The position numbers and the translations under genes were made by a program. The notes beneath the pieces were generated by a model. The model searched no databases and was not told where the DNA came from. It was given only the letters and a program-made list of their open reading frames with translations. Shown here one piece after another: positions 43,539 to 52,687 of a stretch of DNA of 64,000 nt. Within the stretch, counting starts at the first letter, position 1; each line of letters opens with the position of its first letter. The stretch comes from Bacteroidales bacterium (lineage in GTDB: Bacteria; Bacteroidota; Bacteroidia; Bacteroidales; Marinilabiliaceae): the NCBI GenBank assembly GCA_003249255.1, contig QKJP01000026.1:124001-188000 (forward strand). Reading direction: 5' to 3'.

Positions 43539-44354
43539 ATGATGAGAATTAAAGTATTGTCGATAGTATTACTGATGACCTGTTTTTGGTCTTGTCGGAC
43601 GAACGATAATGTTGAACTTACCCGGCGTGGAGATGTTGTGCTTCCGTACATTGAATCGGTGACTACATCGTTTTTCGACTATGTAAATTTAAACCACGCC
43701 AAAGTTGAATTTATAGTTAATTCACCGGTAAAATCTAGTTTGGTTGATGTTCAGGTTTCATACAAAGATGAACTCAATAGAAAGTTTATAATGTCTATGG
43801 ATGATTTTCCTTCTTTGGTTTCAATTGATTTTACAGATGTTTTAGAGGAATTAAATCTCAACAAGGAAGAGGTTCATGTTGGAGATGACTTTGTGATAGA
43901 GCTAGTGGTTCGCAAAGATGGGCAAGCGTACCGATCGAACTCTGTAATGAAAGCAAGTGTGGTATGTCCATCTCATTTAGCAGGAACTTACCAATGTACC
44001 GTTAATGGTACAAGTGCCGATGTCGAATTGCCTGCGGATATCTCAAATCCATTAGTCGGTTATAAAAGTACCGTGACAATAAAAGAAGGGGCTAATTATG
44101 GAGAATACATCTTGTCCGATTTTTCAGGTGGTGCTTTTACTTACTGGTATAGTGCCTATGGGGCTAGTGGTGATTATCCGTGTACATTAAAAGATGTGTG
44201 TGGTGAGATGAGTTATGTAGATTGTCATACCACATATAATGACCCTGTAAGTGCAAGTGGAAACTACGATCCTGACAGCGGCATAATTACCTTGCATGTG
44301 GTTGATGAAGGTTTTGGTGATACCTGGGATCTAATATTAACACCTGATGAATAA
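43539..44354 (+). CDS. Surface lipoprotein of the SusC/D locus
   Basis: The frame is open from 43461 inside susD, but the ATG at 43539 gives the signal peptide MMRIKVLSIVLLMTCFW with lipobox cysteine in SCRTNDN, about 271 residues. Two beta-sandwich-like parts follow (about 40-150, 160-270) with four cysteines in the second. SusE-like accessory binding lipoproteins are common at this place. It starts 1 bp after susD and is the last gene of the operon; the ligand is unknown. Confidence 0.7.
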   Translation: MMRIKVLSIVLLMTCFWSCRTNDNVELTRRGDVVLPYIESVTTSFFDYVNLNHAKVEFIVNSPVKSSLVDVQVSYKDELNRKFIMSMDDFPSLVSIDFTDVLEELNLNKEEVHVGDDFVIELVVRKDGQAYRSNSVMKASVVCPSHLAGTYQCTVNGTSADVELPADISNPLVGYKSTVTIKEGANYGEYILSDFSGGAFTYWYSAYGASGDYPCTLKDVCGEMSYVDCHTTYNDPVSASGNYDPDSGIITLHVVDEGFGDTWDLILTPDE

Positions 44355-44361
44355 AGTTTTT

Positions 44362-44803
44362 GAGGTTAGTAGATAAGTACATCCATTTCTGCATGAATCT
44401 AAAACAGCCCCCAGGGAAATCGCTTTTAGGACAAGATTAACAGGATTTACAAGATTTTTTTTAAAAAATCATCCCAATAATCCTGTCAATCAGGTAAATT
44501 CTGTCAAAATAACATGTGGTTAAACTCTGTCTCTAACAATATATGTTAAAGGCGAAATCCCTGAAAAAGCCCCCAAGTGGGCGATATCTCAAAGCCTAGC
44601 CTGTAAGGGCTAGGATATTAATCAGGTATTTTATTTAAGCGCCCAATATAGGTGCGTAGTCTTAATCACACGACTACGCACCTATATTTGGCGCTAACAA
44701 TATCATGGCATGATATTCATAGCCCTTCAGGCTATGCTTAATGACACCGCATCTTTGATGTTATCGTAGGCTTACTATTGATAAGTATTTAACTACTTAC
44801 CTC
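44362..44803. mobile_element. Family A non-autonomous element, copy 2 (442 bp)
   Basis: It begins with GAGGTTAGTAG and ends with the inverted repeat CTACTTACCTC; the ends match in about 15 of 19 positions. It shares with copy 1 the hairpins from AGCCTAGCC on, but the central GGTGCGTAGTC/GACTACGCACC stem has its 10-nt loop reversed and complemented, and the outer stem has GCGCC/GGCGC in place of GCAC/GTGC. About 160 bp of extra sequence (44413-44572) is flanked by AGCCCCCA direct repeats. The flanking target duplication is weak, which suggests an older insertion. Confidence 0.7.
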
Positions 44804-44814
44804 TAAAAATATAT

Positions 44815-44854
44815 AAACCCAGTGCGATCACTTTACTTGTATCGCACCGGGTTT
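44815..44854. terminator. Terminator-like hairpin before the TonB receptor stop
   Basis: A 14-bp stem with one mismatch (44815-44828 with 44841-44854) and a 12-nt loop, between convergent genes; T-runs are short on both sides. Confidence 0.5.
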
Positions 44855-44892
44855 AATATACAGAAATTTAACTATGTTCTTAAACAAGAGCC

Positions 44893-47226
44893 TTAAAACA
44901 TTATTTTATAACTAATGTTAGGCAGTACACTGCGACCTTCCATTTCAACTACTTCATCTTTTACAAAATCGTATTCCTGATTGTAAGTGATTACTGTACC
45001 CAACGCATTTAATAACTGTAGCGACCACGTACTTGAGAATTTTGGACGGTTGCGCGTGTAAGACAGGGTTAAGTCTAAACGAGCCGTGCCACTTTTGCGT
45101 TCTTCAAACAAGCGGGTATGATCGTATTTTACTTCTTTGCGCTCAAATGAAGCCTCGTAATCTACCGGACTTTGGCGGTTTCCTCCTTGTAGGTATAATC
45201 TGCCGTTTAAGCCAAATATGTTGTTTTTTTCTCTACCCATAGCCCACTCTTTACCACCAAGGATATTGAGTATGTAGTTGCCATTGTACATGGTATTGCG
45301 TTCAACTCCATCTCCGCCTTTGTATTTTGAATCATAAACTGAGGCTGTAATCAAGTAGTAAAACCCTTTGTTTAGGAAACGCTCTAAGGTAAACTCTATT
45401 CCAATATTGGTACCGGTACCTTTGTTTTTCAATATTTCGTTAAAAGTGTGTGTGTCCTGAAGATTAATAATAGCAAACGAGCTGTCCGGTATAACCGGTA
45501 TAGCGCTAAGCTGTTGAAAGTAGGGTTCAACTTTTAAACGGGTATGTGGGTTAATTTTGTAGTCGAAACCTAATACATAATGATTCGCTTTTGTAAATCC
45601 TAAGTCTTTATTTGGCGTTGATCCTTCTTTATCTTTGATAAAATAGTGATTTAGCATTTGCATGCGACTATGGCGACCGTATGCAGCACTAACACTAAAC
45701 TTCTGTGAGAATTGATGTTTTAAACCTAAACGTGGCTCAAAACTAGATTCTTTGTTTAAATCAAAGCGTTGATAGTGTAAACCTACATTTAATACCGTTT
45801 TATCAGACAATGTGTATTTCGATTGTGAATAAGCTTGTAATAAGGCTGATGATCCACTGCTTTGAGAAATGTTCTCCAAAGTGCCCACTCTATCTTCTGA
45901 AGCCCATTCGTCAAAATTGAAGTTGATGAACTTGTAAGAGACCCCTGTTCGATTGGTGTGCATTTTACTCAATTTCTTGTTGTAATAGGATGAAACAGTT
46001 GTGCTTTGTGTGGTGTTTTTAATCCGTCCCAGATCATTTAGGTTAAGCTCATCGTTCATCCATTTTACGTTTTCCTGACGTTGATTGTAGCTGTATAATA
46101 CACAGGTGTTTATATACGATTGATTGTCGAAAACGTATTTATGAGTCAGACCTGTCATCATTGGTGCAAAGTCGGATTTTATTTCCATTCTTTTCGCTTC
46201 CATGTTCCATTCTTCAGGCTTATCTTTTGCCTTTAAATAGAAATTATCAATGGCTCCGGTTCCCCAAAGGGCAAAAGTACCTGCTTTTGACGGAAGGTTT
46301 ATTTTGTACGTTAGATCTTGATATACCGGTAGCCCTTCACCCTCAGGTAAAAAACTGGTTAGCAAACCAAATGTAGAGTAGCGGTAGTTAAATAAATAGG
46401 AGGCTTTACCACCTTTTTTGATCGGCCCTTCTGAGGCAATATCGATTCCCATAACACCAATTTGGGCAGCATGTTCGTGTTTTTGATTATTACCATTTCT
46501 GAGTTTCATATCAAAGGTGGCAGATAAAGCATTTCCATACTGAGCCGGGAATGCTCCTGTCATAAAATCTGAATTGGCTAATAAATGACTGTTAAATAAA
46601 GAGACAAAACCTCCGCCTAACATATCGCCGCCTTCAAAGTGATTGGCATTATCAATTTCAACTCCTTCCATTTGATATTGAACCATGGCAGGGGAGTTAC
46701 CTCGAACTGATATTCCATTGGATTCTATTTCGGAAGCAGCTACACCGGCAAACGATGAAGCTAACCTGGTAGGGTCATCAAAACCACCCGCATACCTACT
46801 TGCTTCTTCTACACTAAATACACGAGAACTAACTGTTGACATGAAATTTAAAGGTTGATCTTTTCGAGTTTTTGCCATTACAACAACTTCTTCCATGTTG
46901 TTAATAGTTTCTACCAGTTCTATGTTAAGCACTACTTCTTTAGCAGATCCAACCAGTAATTCATTTAATACACAAGGTTCATAGCCCATGTAACTGACTT
47001 TAAAGTTGTGTCGACCAACTGGTACGTTTGGTAAAGTAAACTCGCCATTGGCATTGGTTGTGGTTCCAAAATCGGTTTCAGCTCCACTTTTTACTATTGT
47101 TGCGCCTACCAATGGAATTTGAGCATCTTTGTCCAAAACAATTCCCCGTACGGTTTGGGTTAGTCTTTGCGCCTGAAGGACCGATGTGAAAAGAACCATT
47201 GCTAAAAATGTTAGTTTAAGTTTCAT
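44893..47226 (-). CDS. TonB-dependent outer-membrane receptor
   Basis: A 777-residue receptor: signal peptide (MKLKLTFLAMVLFTSVLQAQ), CarboxypepD_reg-like domain (VRGIVLDKDAQIPLVGATIV, DFGTTTNANGEF), TonB-box-like EEVVVMAKTRK, plug with GISVRGNSPAMVQYQMEGVEI, and a barrel ending LPNISYKIMF. It is not next to a SusD gene. It is divergent from a LytS/LytTR pair, which may control it. A TATGTTTG box lies at 47289-47296 on the minus strand. Confidence 0.9.
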   Translation of the reverse strand: MKLKLTFLAMVLFTSVLQAQRLTQTVRGIVLDKDAQIPLVGATIVKSGAETDFGTTTNANGEFTLPNVPVGRHNFKVSYMGYEPCVLNELLVGSAKEVVLNIELVETINNMEEVVVMAKTRKDQPLNFMSTVSSRVFSVEEASRYAGGFDDPTRLASSFAGVAASEIESNGISVRGNSPAMVQYQMEGVEIDNANHFEGGDMLGGGFVSLFNSHLLANSDFMTGAFPAQYGNALSATFDMKLRNGNNQKHEHAAQIGVMGIDIASEGPIKKGGKASYLFNYRYSTFGLLTSFLPEGEGLPVYQDLTYKINLPSKAGTFALWGTGAIDNFYLKAKDKPEEWNMEAKRMEIKSDFAPMMTGLTHKYVFDNQSYINTCVLYSYNQRQENVKWMNDELNLNDLGRIKNTTQSTTVSSYYNKKLSKMHTNRTGVSYKFINFNFDEWASEDRVGTLENISQSSGSSALLQAYSQSKYTLSDKTVLNVGLHYQRFDLNKESSFEPRLGLKHQFSQKFSVSAAYGRHSRMQMLNHYFIKDKEGSTPNKDLGFTKANHYVLGFDYKINPHTRLKVEPYFQQLSAIPVIPDSSFAIINLQDTHTFNEILKNKGTGTNIGIEFTLERFLNKGFYYLITASVYDSKYKGGDGVERNTMYNGNYILNILGGKEWAMGREKNNIFGLNGRLYLQGGNRQSPVDYEASFERKEVKYDHTRLFEERKSGTARLDLTLSYTRNRPKFSSTWSLQLLNALGTVITYNQEYDFVKDEVVEMEGRSVLPNISYKIMF

Positions 47227-47526
47227 CTTATTTTTATTATGCTGTTTAATAATTAGAAGTCATTACCTTCCTGAGTTAATTTGTGCAGCAAACATAGCGT
47301 GATGAGGCTGTTATTGAGAATTAATTTCGATTACAGCTAAAATTGTACGATGAACGATGGATTGGTACAGATAAAGGTTGAATTAATTAGTTATCCTAAG
47401 AATAAACCGGTTTATCGTAGAAATAGCCCTTTTGTCTGAAAACAGAAAACAATCATTTCTGTAAGACTTATCTTTGTGCAGTATCCTTTACTGTAGAGGT
47501 AGAATTAAAGAATAAAACTGTATCAA
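47227..47526. promoter_or_regulatory. Divergent promoter region of the TonB receptor and LytS gene
   Basis: It has a minus-strand -7 box TATGTTTG (47289-47296) and a plus-strand -7 box TATCTTTG (47469-47476), each 50-65 bp from its start codon. No -33 elements stand out, which suits activator-dependent promoters such as those read by a LytTR regulator. No ORF. Confidence 0.45.
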
Positions 47527-48570
47527 ATGAAAAAATATAGCTTTCAATCATTAAATCGGATGTTAAGGTTTTACGAAGTTGTCATTTGGATCTTATCCTA
47601 TTTTATTTTTCATCATGTGTTTATTCAAGAGTTTTTATTAGCACCAAGCCTGAAAGTTAACCTTGTTTATACGCTTGTATTTATGGGTTATGTTTGCATG
47701 TCTGTTTTCAATCTCCGGTTTTTGGTGCCAAAATATTTTGATAAGCGAAAGTATAAGACTTTTGCTTTGCTTGCATTTGTATTGCTGCTCTTAACTTCCT
47801 TTGTTTTAAATCAGTTTAGCTATCACGTATTGCAATTTCCCGATCATAAGCATGAAGATCCTTCAGTTGGATGGATGGGCTTTTTCTTTGTGTTCGCATT
47901 GATATATATGGGAATTGGAGTTTTCTTCTATATTTTTTCTCATTTGCAGAAAATGCATGAGAATTTAATAAACTACGAAAAGGATAAGATAGATGCAGAG
48001 TTAACAGCTTTAAAAGCCCAGATAAATCCTCATTTATTGTTTAATACCCTGAATAACATTTATTCTTTGAGTTTAGATAAATCTGATAAAACTCCTGAAA
48101 TGATATTGAAACTTTCAGATTTAATGAGTTACGTTTTATATGATTGCAAAAACAATGAAGTACTACTTAAAAATGAGGTTCACTTTTTAGAAAACTATGT
48201 AGCATTGGAGAAAATTCGTTTTGAAGATACACTTGATATTAAATTCGAAAGTAACATTCTTCAAGATACCGTATCTCTTGCTCCATTGTTGTTTTTACCT
48301 TTTATTGAAAATGCGTTTAAACATGTCGATTCGGCTATTCAGGAAATTGCAAAAATTCGAATCAGTCTTAAGCAAGAAAGGGAGGGGAGCATCCATTTTA
48401 CCTCCGTAAATTCACACCAACCCAATGAAATGAGTGATAAAAATCCTTATTCAGGAATAGGAATTCAAAATATCAGGAAACGCGTAGCTTATCTTTACCC
48501 GGATAAATACCAATTGGACATTCAGGAATTGGCCGATGAGTATGTTGTTAATCTAAAAATAGACTTGTAA
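47527..48570 (+). CDS. LytS/YehU-type sensor histidine kinase
   Basis: A 347-residue membrane kinase. Four hydrophobic segments in the first 145 residues form the sensor part (VVIWILSYFIFHHVFI, NLVYTLVFMGYVCMSVF, TFALLAFVLLLLTSFV and MGFFFVFALIYMGIGVFF), then a helix and the His_kinase domain with the phospho-acceptor His in QINPHLLFNTLNNI (about 171-175) and a GHKL ATPase end (PFIENAFKH, GIGIQNIRKR). The stop overlaps the ATG of the response regulator by one base. Confidence 0.92.
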   Translation: MKKYSFQSLNRMLRFYEVVIWILSYFIFHHVFIQEFLLAPSLKVNLVYTLVFMGYVCMSVFNLRFLVPKYFDKRKYKTFALLAFVLLLLTSFVLNQFSYHVLQFPDHKHEDPSVGWMGFFFVFALIYMGIGVFFYIFSHLQKMHENLINYEKDKIDAELTALKAQINPHLLFNTLNNIYSLSLDKSDKTPEMILKLSDLMSYVLYDCKNNEVLLKNEVHFLENYVALEKIRFEDTLDIKFESNILQDTVSLAPLLFLPFIENAFKHVDSAIQEIAKIRISLKQEREGSIHFTSVNSHQPNEMSDKNPYSGIGIQNIRKRVAYLYPDKYQLDIQELADEYVVNLKIDL

Positions 48571-49289
48571 TGGTTTGGAAATGTTTAATCGTAGATGATG
48601 AACCACCGGCTCAACGCATTATCGAACGCTATTTAAGCGATTTGCCAAATGTAGAGCTCGTAGCTAAGTGTAAAAATGCTTTTGAAGCCGCAAACGTATT
48701 GCAAACTAATGAGGTAAATATTTTATTTCTGGATATAAACATGCCAAAATTAAATGGTTTGAATTTTTTAAAAACCTTAAGAAATCCTCCTGCCGTTATC
48801 ATTACTACTGCCTACCGGGAATATGCTTTAGATGCTTTTGAAATGGATGTGGTGGATTACCTTAAAAAACCATTTGCCTTCGAGCGTTTTTATAAAGCTA
48901 TAAATAAAGCAATAAGCCAACTTTCGTTGAGTCAAAAAATCGTTGAAGCTTCTCCTGTTATGCATCCGGATGAGCCACCTCGTAATTTAATCTTTGTGAA
49001 AGAGGATAAAATTACCTATAAGGTCGATATAGAGATGATTCTATTTATTGAATCAGTTGGGGATTACAATAAAATTCATACTCGTCAAAAGGTTTATCTG
49101 ACTTATCAAACGTTGAAGAAACTTCAGGATTTATTACCCTTTACTTCTTTCCCTCGTATTCACAAGTCCTATATTGTTGCGCTTTCAAAAATTGATAGCA
49201 TTATTGGTAATCATGTTAAAATTGCCGGAGAAAGGTTGCCAATCGGGCAAACTTATCGAAAGTCTTTTTTTGAACTTATCGGTGATTAA
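48570..49289 (+). CDS. LytTR-family response regulator
   Basis: A 239-residue regulator with receiver domain (about 3-120, phospho-acceptor Asp in FLDINMPKLNG, Thr in TTAYREYALDAF and Lys in VVDYLKKPF) and a C-terminal LytTR DNA-binding domain (IFVKEDKITYKVDIEMILF through FPRIHKSYIVALSKIDSI). Coupled to the kinase by a 1-bp overlap. Probable targets are the divergent TonB receptor and perhaps its own operon. Confidence 0.93.
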   Translation: MVWKCLIVDDEPPAQRIIERYLSDLPNVELVAKCKNAFEAANVLQTNEVNILFLDINMPKLNGLNFLKTLRNPPAVIITTAYREYALDAFEMDVVDYLKKPFAFERFYKAINKAISQLSLSQKIVEASPVMHPDEPPRNLIFVKEDKITYKVDIEMILFIESVGDYNKIHTRQKVYLTYQTLKKLQDLLPFTSFPRIHKSYIVALSKIDSIIGNHVKIAGERLPIGQTYRKSFFELIGD

Positions 49290-49585
49290 CTTTTACTTTT
49301 GGCAGGTGCTTTTATGAGATGAATGAAAAGATGCTAATTTTTCATTTTCATCTTGTGCTTTTGCCTTTTATCTAATCGATTCGTTTTAAAACACTCTGGT
49401 GATCGAATCAGTGAACCTGGCCCATCCAGTTAGGAACAAAAGGTTGTGAACCAAGAAAATGGTATTTTCACAAAGCAAAATTAGTTACGTTTCGCTGGGA
49501 TTAAAGCTTTTATTGGCGATAAAACCATGAAAAATAAGAATATTGCCAGAGTGATTTACGTTATTGTTATCAGTCTCGTTTACGT

Positions 49586-50095
49586 TTATTTCACCTTCAT
49601 CGGAATTCCGGATACCATAAAAGTTACTTCATCCGCCACATTAGCAATGTGTTGATTCATCCAACCTTGTAAATCAGTAAACTTTCGTTGGATGGTATTT
49701 TCCGGCATTCCACCCAATCCAATTTCATTTGTTACAAAGATGAAAGTCGCGTCTTGTTGAATGAATTTTTCGAATTCCTCTTTTGCTTCCTGAAGCGATT
49801 TTTCAACATCGCTATCGTTATCAAAATAGAAATTGGTAAGCCATAAAGTCACGCAATCAATTAAAATTGTTCTACCCGAGAGATCGTGTTTTGATAACTC
49901 TTTTTCTTCTTCAATATTCACCCATTCCGGTCCTCTGTCCTGTTGGTGGCGGATGATTCTTTTTTGATGCTCTTCATCCCAAATTCTTGAAGTGGCAAGG
50001 TATACCGGTTGATCAGAAATGCTTAAAGCTAGTTTTTCCGCAGTGCTACTTTTTCCTGAACGTTGTCCGCCGGTAATAAGTATTATTTTCTTCAT
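49586..50095 (-). CDS. cobU: Adenosylcobinamide kinase/guanylyltransferase
   Basis: A 169-residue bifunctional enzyme that phosphorylates adenosylcobinamide and then adds GMP. Walker A TGGQRSGKSSTAEKLA is at residues 8-23; later blocks are IWDEEHQKRIIRHQQDR and VTNEIGLGGMPEN. The last gene of the cobT-cobS-cobC-cobU operon: its ATG overlaps the end of cobC by 4 bp. The gap from here to the LytTR gene (about 300 bp) shows only a short, unsupported ORF. Confidence 0.94.
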   Translation of the reverse strand: MKKIILITGGQRSGKSSTAEKLALSISDQPVYLATSRIWDEEHQKRIIRHQQDRGPEWVNIEEEKELSKHDLSGRTILIDCVTLWLTNFYFDNDSDVEKSLQEAKEEFEKFIQQDATFIFVTNEIGLGGMPENTIQRKFTDLQGWMNQHIANVADEVTFMVSGIPMKVK

Positions 50096-50664
50096 CCTTT
50101 AATTACTTTAATAGTCGCATTATTATCCTTCAAATTTACGTGTACGATAGCACCGCAATCCAAACTTAAGTTGAAAATTTTGTGGTGGGGTATTTCCAGG
50201 TATTTCATGAGTAATACACGTAATACTCCTGAATGACTTACAACAGCTATTTTATCTCCATTAATGTGTTTGGATAGCATTTCATCCCAAAAGCTTAGGC
50301 TTCGTTGCTCCAATTCCCAAAAGCTTTCGCCATTAGGAGGAGAGGATCGGTAAAAATCATTGGCCCATGGATCCAGTTGTTTTCGGTCAATCGCGTTCCA
50401 TTTTTCCATTTCCCAATCACCAAAATTGAGCTCTTTTATACGCTCTTCTTTTTCGTGTGCGTTTTTGGGAAATAAGGAGTGTGCCAATTTTGTACAACGC
50501 ATTAACGGACTGGTATAGACTTTATCAGGATTAAAATGTTGGAGGGCAACTTTAATATCTTCTACTTCTTCTTGAAAGTTGTGAGCAATATCCAGGTCTG
50601 TTTGGCCATAGCAAATTCCTTGTTCTACCAAAGGTGTGGTATGTCTGATGAGGTAAATTTCCAT
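50092..50664 (-). CDS. cobC: Alpha-ribazole phosphatase
   Basis: The longest frame starts at 50772, inside cobS; the ATG at 50664 (MEIYLIRHTTP) is the true start, giving 190 residues. A histidine phosphatase with the phospho-His motif in LIRHTTP, the TSPLMRCTKLA block and the second His in VVSHSGVLR. It removes phosphate from alpha-ribazole phosphate or the cobalamin phosphate end. The start codon overlaps the cobS stop by one base. Confidence 0.92.
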   Translation of the reverse strand: MEIYLIRHTTPLVEQGICYGQTDLDIAHNFQEEVEDIKVALQHFNPDKVYTSPLMRCTKLAHSLFPKNAHEKEERIKELNFGDWEMEKWNAIDRKQLDPWANDFYRSSPPNGESFWELEQRSLSFWDEMLSKHINGDKIAVVSHSGVLRVLLMKYLEIPHHKIFNLSLDCGAIVHVNLKDNNATIKVIKG

Positions 50665-51467
50665 TAAAACAAGTTGTTGATGAAATGTTCTGCCGTGTTG
50701 ATTTGATTGTAATATACGATCAATGAGGTATATATAACTACTTCTGTTACCTGTTGAATTGTTCCAAGGCAATCACCCGTAACTCCGCCTATCCATTTAA
50801 TGAAGTAACGTTCCAGAAACCACTTGCTTGCAAAGGTAGGGATGAAAATGAGATAAACTCTTATGTCCCAAAGTAGTAATAAACTCAAGCATCCTGTTGA
50901 AATTCCAATAATGACATCTGATTTGTGAATGGACTTTGTAATCTGTTTCGATTTGCTACTGTCATCTTCTCTAACATAAGGTAAAGCATACATCGACCAC
51001 ACCGACATGCTTCGGCTTAAAGTATGTCCAATTAGCAAAGAAATAATTAATTGCGATTCAGAAATGGAACTTAGTAACTGAAATTTAAACAGCAATAATA
51101 AAGCAACTCCAATGGCACCATAAGCTCCTACATTGGAATCTTTCATTATTTGCATGATTTTTTCTTTGGTATATCCGCCTCCAAAAGCATCACACACATC
51201 TGCAAAACCATCTTCGTGAAAAGCACCTGTGGCCAGAATAGTTGTTATCATGCTAATAATCACTGCGATTGAATGAGGTAGTATTTCATTAGCCGGGAAA
51301 TATACCAATGCACCAATTACCCCAACCACAAGGCCTACGGTGGGGAAATAACGGTTGCAACGCTTCAGGTTTTCTGATGAAAAGGCTAACTTGTATGGGA
51401 TAGGAATCCGTGAAAAAAAACTGAGAGCTGTCAGTAGCAGCTCCCATTGTTGTTTTATAGTTGACAT
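50664..51467 (-). CDS. cobS: Cobalamin synthase (adenosylcobinamide-GDP ribazoletransferase)
   Basis: A 267-residue polytopic membrane enzyme joining adenosylcobinamide-GDP and alpha-ribazole. Multiple hydrophobic helices and the family's TGAFHEDGFADVCDAFGGGY motif (metal-binding Asp/Glu cluster) and the GAYGAIGVALLLL segment are visible. Its 3' end overlaps cobC by one base; 75 bp separate it from cobT. Confidence 0.94.
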   Translation of the reverse strand: MSTIKQQWELLLTALSFFSRIPIPYKLAFSSENLKRCNRYFPTVGLVVGVIGALVYFPANEILPHSIAVIISMITTILATGAFHEDGFADVCDAFGGGYTKEKIMQIMKDSNVGAYGAIGVALLLLFKFQLLSSISESQLIISLLIGHTLSRSMSVWSMYALPYVREDDSSKSKQITKSIHKSDVIIGISTGCLSLLLLWDIRVYLIFIPTFASKWFLERYFIKWIGGVTGDCLGTIQQVTEVVIYTSLIVYYNQINTAEHFINNLF

Positions 51468-51542
51468 TTTGATTGTTTAAAAAAGAGTTCGGGAATTGAT
51501 GTTCGCAGTTATTGTGTTGATAATCAATAGGTATCTATTTGT

Positions 51543-52580
51543 TTACTCCTTGTTGCTTACCCCGGCATCTTCAAAGCTGTTCATTTCATTTACAAAGGCT
51601 ACCGCAGATTCTAGTATTGGCAGCGCAATTGCAGCGCCTGTTCCTTCGCCCAGTCTAAGTCCAAGATCCAGTAGAGGAGAAGCTTTTAAATGTTCGAGCA
51701 TTAAGCGGTGCCCCTGTTCGTTGGATTGATGTGAAAAAATGCAGTAATCCACCACCTGCGGATGAATAGCATGTGCTGCAATTAAAGCCGAAGTTGCGAT
51801 AAAACCATCCACCAGAATAGTCATTTTTAATTCTGCAGCTTTTAACATTGCCCCGCATATTGTAGCAATTTCGTATCCTCCAAATGTTGCTAAAACATCA
51901 AAGGGTGAGCTAACCTCTTTGTGGAGTTTCAGAGCATTAGCAATAACTTCAGCTTTGTGTTTTATTCCTTCGGCATCTAATCCGGTTCCTGCTCCACAAG
52001 CTTTGTCCGGATGAATGTTACCATACTTACATAAGAGAGCAGCTGCAGCAGTGGTATTACCAATTCCCATTTCACCAAACCCAATGACATTACAACCCTT
52101 AGCAAGTTGCTCACTCACAATCTGAGCCCCATTTGCCATTGCTTGCTTGCACTCTTGTTGTGTCATTGCGGCTTCCTTGGCGAAATTACGAGTGCCATGG
52201 TTGATTTTAAAGTGAAGCAATCCATCATAGTCTGCAAAATCATAATTGACTCCTGTATCTGCTACCAAAAGCTTAATGTTATGAACTTTACTAAAAACAT
52301 TGATAGCAGCTCCACCTGATAAGAAGTTCATCACCATTTGATAGGTTACTTCTTGTGGAAAAGGACTTACTTTTTCCTCGGTAATCCCGTGATCTCCGGC
52401 GCACACCAAAATAGTAGGTTGTGAAATGCTTGGTTTAAGGGTTTGTTGAATTTTACAGATTTTAAAAGCTAACTCTTCAAGTTTACCTAATGAGCCTAGC
52501 GGTTTGGTTTTAAAATCAATTTTTTGCTTGATTTGTTCGTCAAGCGCGTTGTTTAACGGTTGAATGTTAATCTCCTGCAT
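51543..52580 (-). CDS. cobT: Nicotinate-nucleotide-DMB phosphoribosyltransferase
   Basis: A 345-residue enzyme that makes alpha-ribazole phosphate from dimethylbenzimidazole and nicotinate mononucleotide. Motifs are FKTKPLGSLGKLEELA at the N-terminus, CAGDHGITEEKVSPFP, GEMGIGNTTAAAAL and the catalytic Glu in RLGEGTGAAIALP. First gene behind a cobalamin riboswitch and thus likely turned off by B12. Upstream corrin ring genes are not in this window, so it is a salvage and loop-assembly unit. Confidence 0.96.
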   Translation of the reverse strand: MQEINIQPLNNALDEQIKQKIDFKTKPLGSLGKLEELAFKICKIQQTLKPSISQPTILVCAGDHGITEEKVSPFPQEVTYQMVMNFLSGGAAINVFSKVHNIKLLVADTGVNYDFADYDGLLHFKINHGTRNFAKEAAMTQQECKQAMANGAQIVSEQLAKGCNVIGFGEMGIGNTTAAAALLCKYGNIHPDKACGAGTGLDAEGIKHKAEVIANALKLHKEVSSPFDVLATFGGYEIATICGAMLKAAELKMTILVDGFIATSALIAAHAIHPQVVDYCIFSHQSNEQGHRLMLEHLKASPLLDLGLRLGEGTGAAIALPILESAVAFVNEMNSFEDAGVSNKE

Positions 52581-52687
52581 TTTTTATTTTTAAAAAAGTT
52601 AAAAAGTGCTTCAGGAGCGAAAAGGCAATAACAGTTGACATGAAACATGCCATGTTTTTTTACTTTTCCCCGAAGTTTTATTCTTTC

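Noticed and set aside
49528-49656. 41-codon ORF on the plus strand antisense to the cobU 3' end
   Set aside because: It has a single hydrophobic stretch but no support from spacing or motif; the second half is antisense to cobU.
50665-50772. N-terminal extension of cobC
   Set aside because: It lies inside cobS; the histidine phosphatase starts with MEIYLIRHT at 50664.
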